The notes beneath the pieces were generated by a model. The model was given only the letters and a program-made list of their open reading frames with translations. It was not told the origin of the DNA and did not search any database. Of a stretch of 64,000 nucleotides of DNA, positions 43,099 to 53,823 are shown one piece after another. The DNA comes from Aquamicrobium sp. LC103 (GTDB lineage Bacteria; Pseudomonadota; Alphaproteobacteria; Rhizobiales; Rhizobiaceae). Every line of letters begins with the position of its first letter. Position 1 is the first letter of the stretch. The stretch covers positions 186,001 to 250,000 of the forward strand of contig NZ_LBCQ02000002.1 of NCBI RefSeq assembly GCF_001014615.2. Direction: 5' to 3'. The position numbers and the translations under genes were made by a program.

Positions 43099-44336
43099 GC
43101 GGCGCGCTTGAGATTTCACGCCTCGGGGCCCAGGGCGACGGTATCGCCGATACGCCGAAGGGACAGGTTTTCGTGCCGTTCACGTTGCCGGGCGAGAAGG
43201 TGACGGCTTCCGTCCACAAGGATCGCGCCGACCTGATCGCCGTGCTGGAGGCTTCGCCGGAGCGTGTCGAGCCGCCCTGCCGGCATTTCGGTATTTGCGG
43301 CGGCTGCGCCCTGCAGCACATGGAAGATGGCGCCTATCGCGCATGGAAACGCTCCAAGGTGATGCAGACGCTCGCTTCAAAGCATATTGAAGCCGACGTC
43401 GGTGAACTCGTCCCATGCGCGCCGGAGACCCGGCGTCGAGTGGTATTCACCGCGCGCCGCACCGAGAGGGCGATGCTGCTCGGCTACAATCAGGCTTTTT
43501 CGCACAACATCGTCGCGATCGAGGAATGCCCGATCACGCTGCCGGCGATCGTCGACCGGCTCGACGATTTGCGGGAAGTGGCCGCGGCCATCTGCACGAC
43601 GGCGAAACCATTCAGGATGACCGTCACGCACACGGCTTCCGGGCTGGACATCGCCGCCGAGGAAAGCGGCCGGCTGGAGGACGCCGAAAGAAGGCGGGCC
43701 GTCGATCTTGCGATTGCCCGAGGGCTTGCGCGGCTCAGCATCGACGGCGAGATCATCGTCGAGCCGAAGAAGCCCGTCGTCATGATGGGCGATGTGGCCG
43801 TTTCCCCTCCGCCTGGCGGGTTTCTGCAGGCGGTAGAAGCGGCCGAGGCTGCGATGGCGGAGATAGCCGCCGCGCACGTCGCCAAGTCGAAGAAGGTGGT
43901 GGATTTGTTCTCGGGCTCCGGTGCGTTCGCGCTTCGCCTGGCCCGACGCTCGGAAGTCCATGCCGTGGAAGGCGATGCGGCGGCGCTTGCCAGCCTGGAG
44001 CGCGGCTTCCGTTTCGGGGAAGGGCTGAAGCGGGTGACCACGGAACGACGCGATCTCTTCCGTCGGCCGCTGACCTTCAAGGAGCTGAACCTCTATGACG
44101 GGCTGGTCTTCGACCCGCCGCGCGCCGGCGCGGAAGAGCAGTCGAAGCAGATCGCGCGATCCGATATCCCCAAAGTCGCGGCCGTCTCGTGCAATCCGGT
44201 GACGCTTGCCCGCGACCTTCGGATCCTCATCGACGGCGGCTATCAGCTCAAGAGCGTGACGCCGCTCGACCAATTCCTCTGGTCGCCGCATGTCGAGGCG
44301 GTGGCGTTGCTGGAAAAACCCAGGAAGCGCAGATAG
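43095..44336 (+). CDS. Class I SAM-dependent RNA methyltransferase (TrmA/RlmD family)
   Basis: 413 residues. An N-terminal TRAM-like domain (ISRLGAQGDGIADTPKGQVFVPFTLPGEKV), a four-cysteine iron-sulfur site (C62, C68, C71 in CRHFGICGGC and C145 in IEECP), the SAM loop VVDLFSGSGAFALRLA and a catalytic cysteine in VSCNPVTLARDL. This fits uracil-C5 methyltransferases of the TrmA/RumA family; which RNA it acts on is unknown. Overlaps tlyA by 4 bases, so both are likely co-translated and may modify RNA together. Confidence 0.93.
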   Translation: MSGALEISRLGAQGDGIADTPKGQVFVPFTLPGEKVTASVHKDRADLIAVLEASPERVEPPCRHFGICGGCALQHMEDGAYRAWKRSKVMQTLASKHIEADVGELVPCAPETRRRVVFTARRTERAMLLGYNQAFSHNIVAIEECPITLPAIVDRLDDLREVAAAICTTAKPFRMTVTHTASGLDIAAEESGRLEDAERRRAVDLAIARGLARLSIDGEIIVEPKKPVVMMGDVAVSPPPGGFLQAVEAAEAAMAEIAAAHVAKSKKVVDLFSGSGAFALRLARRSEVHAVEGDAAALASLERGFRFGEGLKRVTTERRDLFRRPLTFKELNLYDGLVFDPPRAGAEEQSKQIARSDIPKVAAVSCNPVTLARDLRILIDGGYQLKSVTPLDQFLWSPHVEAVALLEKPRKRR

Positions 44337-44337
44337 C

Positions 44338-45063
44338 TCACGCCTGCGCGAGCAGGCGCTCGACGAAGGCCGGTACGATCTCGGTCGCGCGGCCGTGGAT
44401 CGCCTGGTGGAAAACGTCGACGCCTTCGGAAGGCTCGAGATTGAGCTCGATCGTGCGAGCGTCGGCGTGGCGGGCTTCCACCACGAAATCGGCCGCTGGA
44501 TAGACGTTTCCAGAGGTGCCGATCGAGATGAAGGTGCCGGCCGCGCCGAGCGCGCGGTAGATGCGGTCCATATGGTAGGGCATCTCGCCGAACCAGACGA
44601 CGTCCGGCCGCATGAACCCGGTCGCCTCGCAGGACGGGCATTGCGAATTGATCGACATGTCGTCGGGCCAGCGCCGCCGCGCGCCGCAGGCCTGGCAGAG
44701 CGCCCCGCCAAGCTCGCCATGCATGTGGATGAGCTTTTTCGAGCCGGCCGATTCGTGCAGGTCGTCGATATTCTGCGTGACCAGCAGGAACTCGCCCTTC
44801 CATTCCGCTTCCAGCCGTGCCAGCGCGTGATGCGCTGCATTGGGCCGGATGCCCTTCATCCGCCGTCGGCGGCGGTTGTAGAAATCATGCACCCTGGCCG
44901 GATTGCGCATGAAGCCCTCGGGCGTGGCGACGTCGCGGTAGTCGATCTTCGACCAGATCCCGTCCTTGTCGCGGAAGGTGTCGATGCCTGATTCGGCGGA
45001 AATTCCGGCCCCGGTGAGGATGACGAGGGAAGGGGAGGGCGACGATGACGTCAACGTCGTCAC
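44338..45063 (-). CDS. cobB: NAD-dependent deacylase (sirtuin, CobB-like)
   Basis: 241 residues. Sirtuin fold: VILTGAGISAESGIDTFR (NAD site), FLLVTQNIDDLHESAGS, the catalytic histidine in LIHMHGEL and a zinc site CQACGARRRWPDDMSINSQCPSC. It removes acyl groups from lysines using NAD. The GTG at 45063 is chosen because it overlaps the tldD stop by 4 bases (GTGA); the frame is open further upstream without support. It ends 2 bases after the convergent RNA methyltransferase gene. Confidence 0.93.
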   Translation of the reverse strand: MTTLTSSSPSPSLVILTGAGISAESGIDTFRDKDGIWSKIDYRDVATPEGFMRNPARVHDFYNRRRRRMKGIRPNAAHHALARLEAEWKGEFLLVTQNIDDLHESAGSKKLIHMHGELGGALCQACGARRRWPDDMSINSQCPSCEATGFMRPDVVWFGEMPYHMDRIYRALGAAGTFISIGTSGNVYPAADFVVEARHADARTIELNLEPSEGVDVFHQAIHGRATEIVPAFVERLLAQA

Positions 45064-46472
45064 GTCCTCGTGCCACCCACCGTCATCTGGTTCATCCGCA
45101 GATGCGGCTGGCCGACGCCGACCGGCACGCCCTGGCCGGCCTTGCCGCACATGCCGATGCCGTTGTCCAGCTTCATATCGTTGCCGATCATGGTGACGCG
45201 ATGCATGGCGTCCGGGCCGTTGCCGATCAGCATCGCGCCCTTGATCGGTTGCGTCACCTTGCCGTCCTCGATCATGTAAGCCTCGGTGCAGCCGAAGACG
45301 AACTTGCCGGAGGTGATGTCGACCTGCCCGCCGCCGAAGGAAACGGCATAGATGCCTTTCCTGACCGAGGCGATGATCTCTTCCGGCGTCTTGTCGCCGC
45401 CGGTCATATAGGTGTTGGTCATGCGCGGCATCGGCTGGTGCGCATAGCTCTCGCGGCGACCATTGCCGGTGGCCTTCATGCCCATCAGGCGAGCGTTCTG
45501 GCGGTCCTGCATGTAGCTGACCAGCTTGCCGTCGTCGATGAGGACGTTGCGGGCCGAAGGCGTGCCCTCATCGTCGATCGTCAGTGATCCGCGGCGTTCG
45601 GCGATGGTGCCGTCGTCGACGACGGTCACGCCCTTGGCCGCCACCTGGCTGCCCATAAGGCCGGCGAAGGCCGATGTCTTCTTGCGGTTGAAGTCGCCTT
45701 CGAGCCCGTGGCCCACCGCTTCATGCAGCATGACGCCCGGCCAGCCGCTCGAAAGCACGATGTCGAACGTGCCGGCAGGCGCGGGAACGGCCTCGAGGTT
45801 GACGAGCGCCTGGCGCAGCGCTTCCTCGGCGGCGAATTGCCATGAATCCTCCGCGAGGAATTCGCCGAAGGCCTTGCGCCCGCCCATGCCATGGGACCCT
45901 GTTTCCTGCCGGTCGCCGTCTCCGACGACCACGGCGACGTTGAAGCGTACCAGCGGGCGGATGTCGCGCGCGAGATGGCCGTCGGCGCGCAGAATTTCGA
46001 CGTGCTGCCAGGAGGCGGCGAGCGATGCAGTCACCTGGCGCACGCGCGGGTCTCTGTCGCGCAGCCACGAATCGATTTCCTGAAGCAGGCGCGCCTTTTC
46101 CTCGAAGCCGGGCGCGGCGATCGGGTTCTCGTCGCCGTAGAGCTTGCGGTTGGTGCCGGCCGGCGCCGCCGCGAGTGTGCCGGAATAGCCGTTCTTGACC
46201 GTCGAGACCGCGTCTGCCGCCCGCAGCAGCGCGGCCTCCGACATCTCGCTCGAATGGGCGTAGCCGGTCGCCTCGCCGGCCACGGCACGCAGGCCGAAGC
46301 CTTGATCGGTGCTGAAATTGGCGGTCTTCAGGCGACCGTTGTCGAACAGCAGGGCCTCGCCCTCGCGATATTCGAGATAAAGCTCCCCATCGTCACTGCC
46401 GGCGATCGTGTGGGAAACGATCTCGCGGACCTTGTCTTCGGAAATGTCGAACTGTTCCAGCAATGCGGCCAA
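45060..46472 (-). CDS. tldD: Metalloprotease TldD
   Basis: 470 residues from a TTG at 46472. The zinc motif HEAVGHGLEGDF near the middle and GKFVFGCTEAYMIEDGKVTQPIKGAMLIGNG near the C-terminus are TldD signatures. TldD works with TldE/PmbA in maturing peptide natural products and in proteolysis; no tldE is in this window. The TTG start is preferred because GGAG lies 7 bases upstream, the length matches relatives (about 470) and a promoter-like GTGCAA-N17-TATATA is just upstream; a GTG at 46532 is possible but would overlap that promoter. Its stop overlaps the sirtuin start. Confidence 0.9.
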   Translation of the reverse strand: MAALLEQFDISEDKVREIVSHTIAGSDDGELYLEYREGEALLFDNGRLKTANFSTDQGFGLRAVAGEATGYAHSSEMSEAALLRAADAVSTVKNGYSGTLAAAPAGTNRKLYGDENPIAAPGFEEKARLLQEIDSWLRDRDPRVRQVTASLAASWQHVEILRADGHLARDIRPLVRFNVAVVVGDGDRQETGSHGMGGRKAFGEFLAEDSWQFAAEEALRQALVNLEAVPAPAGTFDIVLSSGWPGVMLHEAVGHGLEGDFNRKKTSAFAGLMGSQVAAKGVTVVDDGTIAERRGSLTIDDEGTPSARNVLIDDGKLVSYMQDRQNARLMGMKATGNGRRESYAHQPMPRMTNTYMTGGDKTPEEIIASVRKGIYAVSFGGGQVDITSGKFVFGCTEAYMIEDGKVTQPIKGAMLIGNGPDAMHRVTMIGNDMKLDNGIGMCGKAGQGVPVGVGQPHLRMNQMTVGGTRT

Positions 46473-46503
46473 CTTCGTGCTCCGGTCTTTCGTTGTCGGA
46501 TCA

Positions 46504-46532
46504 TATATAGTCGGGGGCTTGCCGAGTTGCAC
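46504..46532 (-). promoter_or_regulatory. Candidate promoter of tldD
   Basis: On the minus strand GTGCAA (46532-46527), 17-base spacer, TATATA (46509-46504), with transcription expected about 25 bases before the TTG start. Confidence 0.35.
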
Positions 46533-46583
46533 CCTTTGCGTCCCCTGAAGCGTTGATGGAACAAGCTGAAACGGAGGACGGCG

Positions 46584-46713
46584 GTGAGGAACGTCTACTG
46601 GATAGCCGTCGGCGCGCCTCGCCTGCGATGCCGTCTTCGGCATCAACTACGCCATCGCCGGCACAGGCATGGGAATTGCCGGCGGGATAGCGGCCTATCT
46701 GACGATGAAGTAG
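46584..46713 (+). pseudogene. Possible small membrane protein gene with a frameshift
   Basis: A GGAGG lies 7 bases before a GTG at 46584 reading VRNVYWIAVG. At about 46611-46617 the frame must shift by one base to continue as RLACDAVFGINYAIAGTGMGIAGGIAAYLTMK, ending in TAG at 46711. The second part looks like a glycine-rich membrane segment. Joined it would be about 43 residues. No family recognised; it may be a decayed or non-coding stretch in the 247-base gap between tldD and ialB. Confidence 0.35.
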
Positions 46714-46719
46714 CTCGCC

Positions 46720-47241
46720 TTAGGGAAGCGCGGTAAAGCCCTCGTCGAAGCCGTCCAGCTCGACCGGAATGCCGATGCCTTCCTCGGGCGTCTGGAAGAC
46801 GATGAAAGTTGCCGACTGCCCGTTTTTCAGCGTGTCGAGCAATGGCTGCTCGAGAATCACCTCGGCGTAGCAGCCGTCCTGGAAGCAGCGCACGAAATAG
46901 GCCCGTCCGATGTCCTTGCCGTCGACGTTGAGCCCGAGCCCGTTCGGCAAGAGCACGCCGAGAGGGGCGAGAACGCGCAGGATCTCGGCCTTGTTGTCGG
47001 CCGTCTTCAGCACCACCACGGAAAGGCCGACCTCCGGCCTGTCCTCGGCGACGACGTTCTGCATCATCGCGCATTGCTCGGACGTGGCGCCGGCGGGCGT
47101 GTCGCAGATGATGGACCAGGCGCCGTGGGTCGAGCGCACGTTTCCGGTCTGCTGCTGCTGGGCCGCCGCCGGCAGGCTGAACGAAAATGCGGCCGCGGCG
47201 AAGGCGATCCCAAGCAATGAGCGGAGCGGCATTGAATTCAT
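46720..47241 (-). CDS. Invasion-associated locus B (IalB) family protein
   Basis: 173 residues from the ATG at 47241. A signal peptide (MNSMPLRSLLGIAFAAAAFSFSLPAAAQ) precedes an IalB-type beta domain with paired cysteines (HGAWSIICDTPAGATSEQCAMMQ and YFVRCFQDGCYAEV). The family is periplasmic or outer-membrane associated and named from Bartonella; it is common in free-living Rhizobiales where its job is not known. AGGAAACAGAG precedes the start. Confidence 0.85.
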   Translation of the reverse strand: MNSMPLRSLLGIAFAAAAFSFSLPAAAQQQQTGNVRSTHGAWSIICDTPAGATSEQCAMMQNVVAEDRPEVGLSVVVLKTADNKAEILRVLAPLGVLLPNGLGLNVDGKDIGRAYFVRCFQDGCYAEVILEQPLLDTLKNGQSATFIVFQTPEEGIGIPVELDGFDEGFTALP

Positions 47242-47264
47242 CTCTGTTTCCTGCGAATCAGCGC

Positions 47265-47292
47265 AATCTAACTTGCGGGGACGCCCTTTCAA
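47265..47292 (-). promoter_or_regulatory. Candidate promoter of ialB
   Basis: On the minus strand TTGAAA (47292-47287), 16-base spacer, TAGATT (47270-47265), 24 bases before the ialB start. Confidence 0.45.
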
Positions 47293-47520
47293 ATACAACC
47301 GCCATTCTTTGCCCCGCGTCGTGGCGATCCACAACTGTCGTGGGCCAAGCGGATAAATGTGGGCGAAACATCCGCGCGGGATGCCCTAAGCCGACGCATT
47401 TGCTACAAGTTGAGCGAAATCAAGGCGTGGAGCGACGGGGAGCCGCCGCGCGCGCAAAAATGCCGCACATATTGATCCATGCGTTCCTTGCGGTTGATAT
47501 GAGAGTATGGTTTGAACGCG

Positions 47521-47568
47521 CGATAAAGGCCGCGACTGCATCCGCGGCCGTTCGAATGCAGTTTATCG
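47521..47568 (+). promoter_or_regulatory. Nested inverted repeats in the ctaC leader
   Basis: CGATAAA (47521-47527) pairs with TTTATCG (47562-47568) and, inside it, GGCCGCG (47528-47534) with CGCGGCC (47543-47549). It ends 22 bases before the ctaC start, in the 349-base gap after ialB. There is no T run, so it is unlikely to be a terminator. No clear promoter core was seen in the rest of that gap for the cta genes. Confidence 0.4.
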
Positions 47569-47590
47569 CCGAGACGTATCGATCCGGGAG

Positions 47591-48466
47591 ATGAAGAGGG
47601 TGATGAAGAAGTTCCTAGCGGGCGTTGGCGCCTTATTGCCGGTTCTTGCCGCCTCGAGCGCCTTTGCGGCCCAGCCGCAGCCTTGGCAGATGGGATTCCA
47701 GCCGGCGGCGTCGGCGATCATGGAAGACATCCGGTGGTTCGAGCAGTACACGCTCGTTTTCATCGTGCCGATCACGCTGCTCGTGCTGGCGCTTCTGGCA
47801 TGGTGCATCATCAGGTACCGCGCCAGCACGAACCCGGTTCCTTCGCGCACCAGCCACAACACGCTGATCGAGGTGATCTGGACCGTCGGACCGGTGGTCA
47901 TCCTCCTGTTCCTGGCGGTGCCGTCCTTCCAGCTCCTGACCGCGCAGTACAATCCGCCGGAAGAGCCGACGATGACCATCAAGGCCTCCGCCGTGCAATG
48001 GAGCTGGGACTACGAATACCAGGACGAAGAGCCGCTGACCTTCTCCGCCTTCATGCTTCAGGAAGGCGACCGTGAGGCGGCTGGCAAGGAAGACCTGGCC
48101 CAGTATCCCCGTCTCCTGGCCGTCGACAACGAGGTCGTCGTTCCGGTCGACACGACCGTTCGCGTTCTGGTGACGTCCAACGACGTGATCCACGCCTTCG
48201 CCATGCCGGCCTTCGGCGTGAAGGTCGACGCGGTGCCGGGCCGTATCAACGAGACCTGGTTCAACGCCACGAAGGAAGGCGTCTATTATGGACAGTGCTC
48301 CGAGCTTTGCGGCAAGGATCATGCCTTCATGCCGATCGCGATTCGCGTCGTCAGCCAGGATCAGTACGACACGTGGCGCGCGGCGGCTCAGTCCGACCTC
48401 AACGGCGCGAACAGGGCGCTGATGGCGGCGGTCGACAACAAGAATGTAGCGGACGCCGGCAACTAA
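47591..48466 (+). CDS. ctaC: Cytochrome c oxidase subunit II
   Basis: 291 residues. Signal peptide, then two membrane helices (YTLVFIVPITLLVLALLAWCII and WTVGPVVILLFLAVPSFQLL) and a periplasmic CuA domain with CSELCGKDHAFM (two Cys, His, Met). The electron entry subunit of the aa3 oxidase. ATGs at 47591 and 47603 are both usable. First gene of the cta cluster; subunit I follows after 37 bases. Confidence 0.97.
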   Translation: MKRVMKKFLAGVGALLPVLAASSAFAAQPQPWQMGFQPAASAIMEDIRWFEQYTLVFIVPITLLVLALLAWCIIRYRASTNPVPSRTSHNTLIEVIWTVGPVVILLFLAVPSFQLLTAQYNPPEEPTMTIKASAVQWSWDYEYQDEEPLTFSAFMLQEGDREAAGKEDLAQYPRLLAVDNEVVVPVDTTVRVLVTSNDVIHAFAMPAFGVKVDAVPGRINETWFNATKEGVYYGQCSELCGKDHAFMPIAIRVVSQDQYDTWRAAAQSDLNGANRALMAAVDNKNVADAGN

Positions 48467-48488
48467 GCCTGCGTAAGAGAAGTAATAG

Positions 48489-50153
<1,665 letters not shown>

Positions 50154-50214
50154 GGCAGGGCTGCAAGAATAATGAAACCGCCGGTTCGCCGGCGGTTTCG
50201 GCCAAACGGAAAGT

Positions 50215-51168
50215 ATGGATTCCTTACGCATGGCCATCGTTGGAAAGAATGGATTGGAGCAGGACCTCCGTATTTCGGAGGCCGTCGCCGGCGACTACAT
50301 CGAGCTTTTGAAGCCTCGGGTGATGTCGCTCGTCGTCTTCACGGCCTTCGTCGGGCTGGCGACCGCGCCGGCTGCGATCAATCCGTTCATTGCGCTGATC
50401 GCTATACTCGCGATAGCCGTCGGGGCAGGCGCCTCGGGCGCGCTCAACATGTGGTACGACGCCGATATCGACGCGGTCATGTCGCGCACGGTTTCGCGCC
50501 CGGTGCCGTCCGGCCGGATCCTTCCGGGCGAAGCGCTGATCTTCGGCCTGTTCCTTTCCTCCTTCTCGGTGATGACGCTCGGCCTCGTCACAAACTGGCT
50601 CGCCGCCGGCCTGCTCGCCTTCACGATCTTCTTCTACGTCGTCATCTATACGATGTGGCTGAAGCGCTGGACGCCGCAGAACATCGTGATTGGCGGAGCC
50701 GCGGGCGCGTTTCCACCGATGATCGGATGGGCCGCGGTCACCGGCACGATCAGCCTGGAGAGCGTGATCCTGTTCCTGATCATCTTCCTGTGGACGCCGC
50801 CGCATTTCTGGGCGCTGGCGCTGTTCAAATCGGGCGATTATGAGCGGGCGGGCGTCCCGATGATGCCGAACGTCGCGGGCGAGGAATCGACGAAGCGCCA
50901 GATCTTCGCCTATTCGCTCCTGGTCGCCGTCGTCGGTGTCCTGCCGGCGGTCTTCAGCGAGGCGAGCCTCGTCTACGCCGCGGTCGCCGTCGTGCTCGGC
51001 GCCGGCTTCGTCTGGTATTCGTGGAAGGTTCTGCGCATGCCCGAAGGCGATCGGTCGATGAAGCCGGCCAAGGCTTTGTTCGGCTATTCGCTGCTCTATC
51101 TTTCGGCTCTCTTCGCCGTTCTTTTGGCGGACAGCCTCGTGGGACGCTTTGGCGCATCGGCATGGTGA
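50215..51168 (+). CDS. ctaB: Protoheme IX farnesyltransferase (heme O synthase)
   Basis: 317 residues. UbiA-type prenyltransferase making heme O for the oxidase: [25 protein letters not shown] (first aspartate motif) and the second motif in [30 protein letters not shown]. About nine membrane helices. The start could be 50215 or the ATG at 50230. The last bases overlap the coxF-like start. Confidence 0.95.
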   Translation: MDSLRMAIVGKNGLEQDLRISEAVAGDYIELLKPRVMSLVVFTAFVGLATAPAAINPFIALIAILAIAVGAGASGALNMWYDADIDAVMSRTVSRPVPSGRILPGEALIFGLFLSSFSVMTLGLVTNWLAAGLLAFTIFFYVVIYTMWLKRWTPQNIVIGGAAGAFPPMIGWAAVTGTISLESVILFLIIFLWTPPHFWALALFKSGDYERAGVPMMPNVAGEESTKRQIFAYSLLVAVVGVLPAVFSEASLVYAAVAVVLGAGFVWYSWKVLRMPEGDRSMKPAKALFGYSLLYLSALFAVLLADSLVGRFGASAW

Positions 51169-51329
51169 ACGCAATGGACGATGATCGCGTGAATCTCACG
51201 GACGCGCAGAAGAAGGCGCGCAGAAATCGCAACATCGCGATCGGGTTGGCTCTCGCCGCGATGGTGGTGATCTTCTATCTGATCACCATCATAAAGCTGG
51301 GGCCTGGAATCCTCGAAAGGCCTATGTAG
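51162..51329 (+). CDS. coxF: CoxF-like small membrane protein
   Basis: 55 residues with one membrane helix ([24 protein letters not shown], about 23-46) after a basic stretch KKARRNR. It sits between ctaB and ctaG, the place of CoxF in Rhizobiales cta clusters, and is thought to help oxidase assembly. Start ATG 51162 overlaps the ctaB stop by 7 bases; GTG 51165 and ATG 51174 are alternatives. Confidence 0.8.
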   Translation: MVNAMDDDRVNLTDAQKKARRNRNIAIGLALAAMVVIFYLITIIKLGPGILERPM

Positions 51330-51335
51330 ATCGTC

Positions 51336-51965
51336 ATGACCAGCACGCCGAAAGACACCGACAGCCACAAACAGCGCTCGAACAGGACGGTCGCCCTTGC
51401 ATGCGGCGCGTTTTTCGTCGGCATGATCGGCATGGCTTACGCGGCGGTTCCGCTCTACCAGATCTTCTGCCAGGTCACCGGCTACGGCGGTACGACCCAG
51501 CGTGTCGAGCAATATTCGGAGACGATTCTCGACCGCGACATCACCATCCGCTTCGACGCGAACACTTCCGGCGGTCTGCCCTGGGACTTCAAGCCGCAAG
51601 CCCGCGAGATGACGATCAAGATCGGCGAAACGGTGCAGGCCAATTACCAGGCCAAGAACACCTTCTCGCGTCCGACTTCCGGCCGGGCAAGCTTCAACGT
51701 CACGCCGGACCTGGCGGGCGCCTACTTCATGAAGGTGGAGTGCTTCTGCTTCACCGACACCGAACTGAAACCCGGCGAGTCCATGGACATGCCGGTGGTC
51801 TTCTACGTGGATCCGGAAATCCTGAACGTTCCGGAACTGAAGAACATCAAGACGATCACTCTTTCCTATACCTTCTTCCCGCTCGCCGGTTCGGAGCCGG
51901 TCGCCGCGGTCAAGAAGAATGGGGGGACCAGCGAACCTGTTGCCGATACTGAACTCGGGGGTTGA
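51336..51965 (+). CDS. ctaG: Cytochrome c oxidase assembly protein CtaG (Cox11)
   Basis: 209 residues. One N-terminal membrane helix ([34 protein letters not shown]) and a periplasmic beta domain with the copper-binding CFCF motif in [19 protein letters not shown]. It delivers copper to CuB of subunit I. It follows the coxF-like gene by 6 bases and is followed by ctaE 1 base after its stop. Confidence 0.96.
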   Translation: MTSTPKDTDSHKQRSNRTVALACGAFFVGMIGMAYAAVPLYQIFCQVTGYGGTTQRVEQYSETILDRDITIRFDANTSGGLPWDFKPQAREMTIKIGETVQANYQAKNTFSRPTSGRASFNVTPDLAGAYFMKVECFCFTDTELKPGESMDMPVVFYVDPEILNVPELKNIKTITLSYTFFPLAGSEPVAAVKKNGGTSEPVADTELGG

Positions 51966-51966
51966 A

Positions 51967-52842
51967 ATGGCAGACGCTCACGCAAAACATCACGACTATC
52001 ACATTATCGACCCTAGCCCCTGGCCGTTCCTCGGGTCCGTCGGCGCCTTCATCATGGCGTTCGGCGGCGTCTGCTGGATGCAGGATCTGAAAGGCAATGA
52101 GTTTCCGATTTTCGGCGTGAATCTCGCCACGCCGTGGATTTTCTTCATCGGCCTCGCCGTCGTGCTCTACACTATGTATGGATGGTGGGCCGATACGATC
52201 AAGGAGTCCCTGCAGGGTCATCACACGCGCGTCGTGTCGCTGCACCTGCGCTACGGCATGATCATGTTCATCGCCTCCGAGGTGATGTTCTTCGTCGCCT
52301 GGTTCTGGGCCTTCTTCGACGCCAGCCTGTTCCCGAACGAGGCCGCGCAGGTCGCGCGCTCGGAGTTCCTCGGAGGCCAGTGGCCGCCGGCGGGCGTCGA
52401 GGTGCTCGACCCCTTCCACCTGCCGCTCTACAATACCGTCATCCTGCTGCTTTCGGGTACAACGGTGACCTGGGCGCACCACGCGCTCCTGCACAACGAC
52501 CGCAAGGGCCTCGTCTGGGGTCTGGCGATCACGGTCGCGCTCGGTGTCCTGTTCTCCTTCGTGCAGGCCTATGAGTACATGACCGCGCCGTTCGAGTTCT
52601 CCAACTCGATCTACGGAGCGACGTTCTTCATGGCGACCGGCTTCCATGGCTTCCACGTCATCATCGGCACGATCTTCCTGCTGGTCTGCCTGCTGCGCGC
52701 GATGGCCGGGCAGTTCACCCCGCAGAAGCATTTCGGCTTCGAGGCGGCCGCCTGGTACTGGCATTTCGTCGACGTGGTGTGGCTGTTCCTCTTCGCCTCG
52801 ATCTATGTCTGGGGTTCGGTCGGAGCGCCGATCGCGCACTGA
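51967..52842 (+). CDS. ctaE: Cytochrome c oxidase subunit III
   Basis: 291 residues, seven membrane helices. [28 protein letters not shown] at the N-terminus, [23 protein letters not shown] and [24 protein letters not shown] are subunit III signatures. The ATG at 51967 is chosen over one 48 bases upstream that lies inside ctaG. It is the last gene before a strong terminator. Confidence 0.97.
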   Translation: MADAHAKHHDYHIIDPSPWPFLGSVGAFIMAFGGVCWMQDLKGNEFPIFGVNLATPWIFFIGLAVVLYTMYGWWADTIKESLQGHHTRVVSLHLRYGMIMFIASEVMFFVAWFWAFFDASLFPNEAAQVARSEFLGGQWPPAGVEVLDPFHLPLYNTVILLLSGTTVTWAHHALLHNDRKGLVWGLAITVALGVLFSFVQAYEYMTAPFEFSNSIYGATFFMATGFHGFHVIIGTIFLLVCLLRAMAGQFTPQKHFGFEAAAWYWHFVDVVWLFLFASIYVWGSVGAPIAH

Positions 52843-52868
52843 ATTCAGCGAGGAACTCTCGCTCGGGG

Positions 52869-52903
52869 AGGCGGCTGTGACGCACAGCCGCCTTTCTTTT
52901 TTT
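52869..52903 (+). terminator. Rho-independent terminator after ctaE
   Basis: Perfect 11-bp stem AGGCGGCTGTG (52869-52879) / CACAGCCGCCT (52883-52893) with a 3-base loop, followed by TTCTTTTTTT. Confidence 0.92.
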
Positions 52904-52930
52904 CGCGCGATGGTGCGAAATAGCGCGGTG

Positions 52931-53425
52931 ATGTTCCGACGCGCCCATATCGCCGCCGCCTTCCTCGCCTTGTCGACACTTGGTGCGGCCTCGGCCGAAC
53001 CGAAGGTGGATCTGGTGCTGGTGGAGAAGGCGGAACGGCGCATGGACCTGATGTCCGGCGAAATGATCGTCCGCAGTTTCGACATCGCCCTCGGGGGCAA
53101 CCCGATAGGGCACAAGGAGCGCCAAGGCGATGAGCGCACGCCGGAAGGCCGTTACATACTCGACTGGCGCAATCCGAAGAGCGCCTTCACGAAGTCGATC
53201 CATATTTCCTACCCAAATGCCGACGATAAGGCGCGGGCAAGGAAAGCAGGAGTGGATCCCGGCGGCGACATCATGGTCCACGGTCAGTCCAAGGGCTACG
53301 GCTGGTGGGCGTGGCTCGTGCAATATTTCGATTGGACGAATGGCTGCATCGCGCTCAGAGACGAGGACATGAACGAGGTTTGGGACATGGTGGAGAACGG
53401 CACTCCGATAGAGATCAGGCCATGA
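52931..53425 (+). CDS. L,D-transpeptidase (YkuD) family protein
   Basis: 164 residues from the ATG at 52931. Signal peptide (MFRRAHIAAAFLALSTLGAASA), then a catalytic domain with the conserved HG (H118) and cysteine C139 in the motif TNGCIAL. L,D-transpeptidases make 3-3 cross-links in peptidoglycan or attach proteins to it. It starts shortly after a strong terminator, so it likely has its own promoter, and overlaps the DUF983 gene by 4 bases. An earlier ATG at 52910 is possible. Confidence 0.9.
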   Translation: MFRRAHIAAAFLALSTLGAASAEPKVDLVLVEKAERRMDLMSGEMIVRSFDIALGGNPIGHKERQGDERTPEGRYILDWRNPKSAFTKSIHISYPNADDKARARKAGVDPGGDIMVHGQSKGYGWWAWLVQYFDWTNGCIALRDEDMNEVWDMVENGTPIEIRP

Positions 53426-53823
53426 GCGAACACGAAGATCATCGCGACCAGGCACTCTGGTCGCCGGTCGATCCCTTCAAGGCGGGGCTTTCCGGCCGCT
53501 GTCCGCGCTGCGGCGAGGGCAGGCTTTTCTCCGGCTTTCTCACTGTGGCGAAGGGCTGCCGCAATTGCGGGCTCGACTATTCCTTCGCCGATGCGGGCGA
53601 CGGTCCGGCCGCCTTCGTGATCCTGATCATCGGCTTCATCGTGGTCGGGCTTGCGCTCTGGATGGAGGTGTCAGTCAATCCGCCGCTGTGGGTTCATTTC
53701 CTGCTCTGGATACCGCTGACGATCGTTTTGAGCCTCGTCGCGCTGCGCCTCATCAAGGGCCTCCTGATCGTGCTGCAATATCAGAACAAGGCGGCGGAAG
53801 GCCGTTTGGACGGCCAGGAATGA
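53422..53823 (+). CDS. DUF983 membrane protein with zinc ribbon
   Basis: 133 residues. A zinc-ribbon-like start with C27, C30, C46 and C49 (CPRCGEG...GCRNCGLD), then two membrane helices (AAFVILIIGFIVVGLALWMEV and WVHFLLWIPLTIVLSLVALRL). DUF983 proteins are commonly linked to cytochrome oxidase genes in alphaproteobacteria, as here. Overlaps the L,D-transpeptidase and SURF1 genes by 4 bases each. Confidence 0.9.
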   Translation: MSEHEDHRDQALWSPVDPFKAGLSGRCPRCGEGRLFSGFLTVAKGCRNCGLDYSFADAGDGPAAFVILIIGFIVVGLALWMEVSVNPPLWVHFLLWIPLTIVLSLVALRLIKGLLIVLQYQNKAAEGRLDGQE

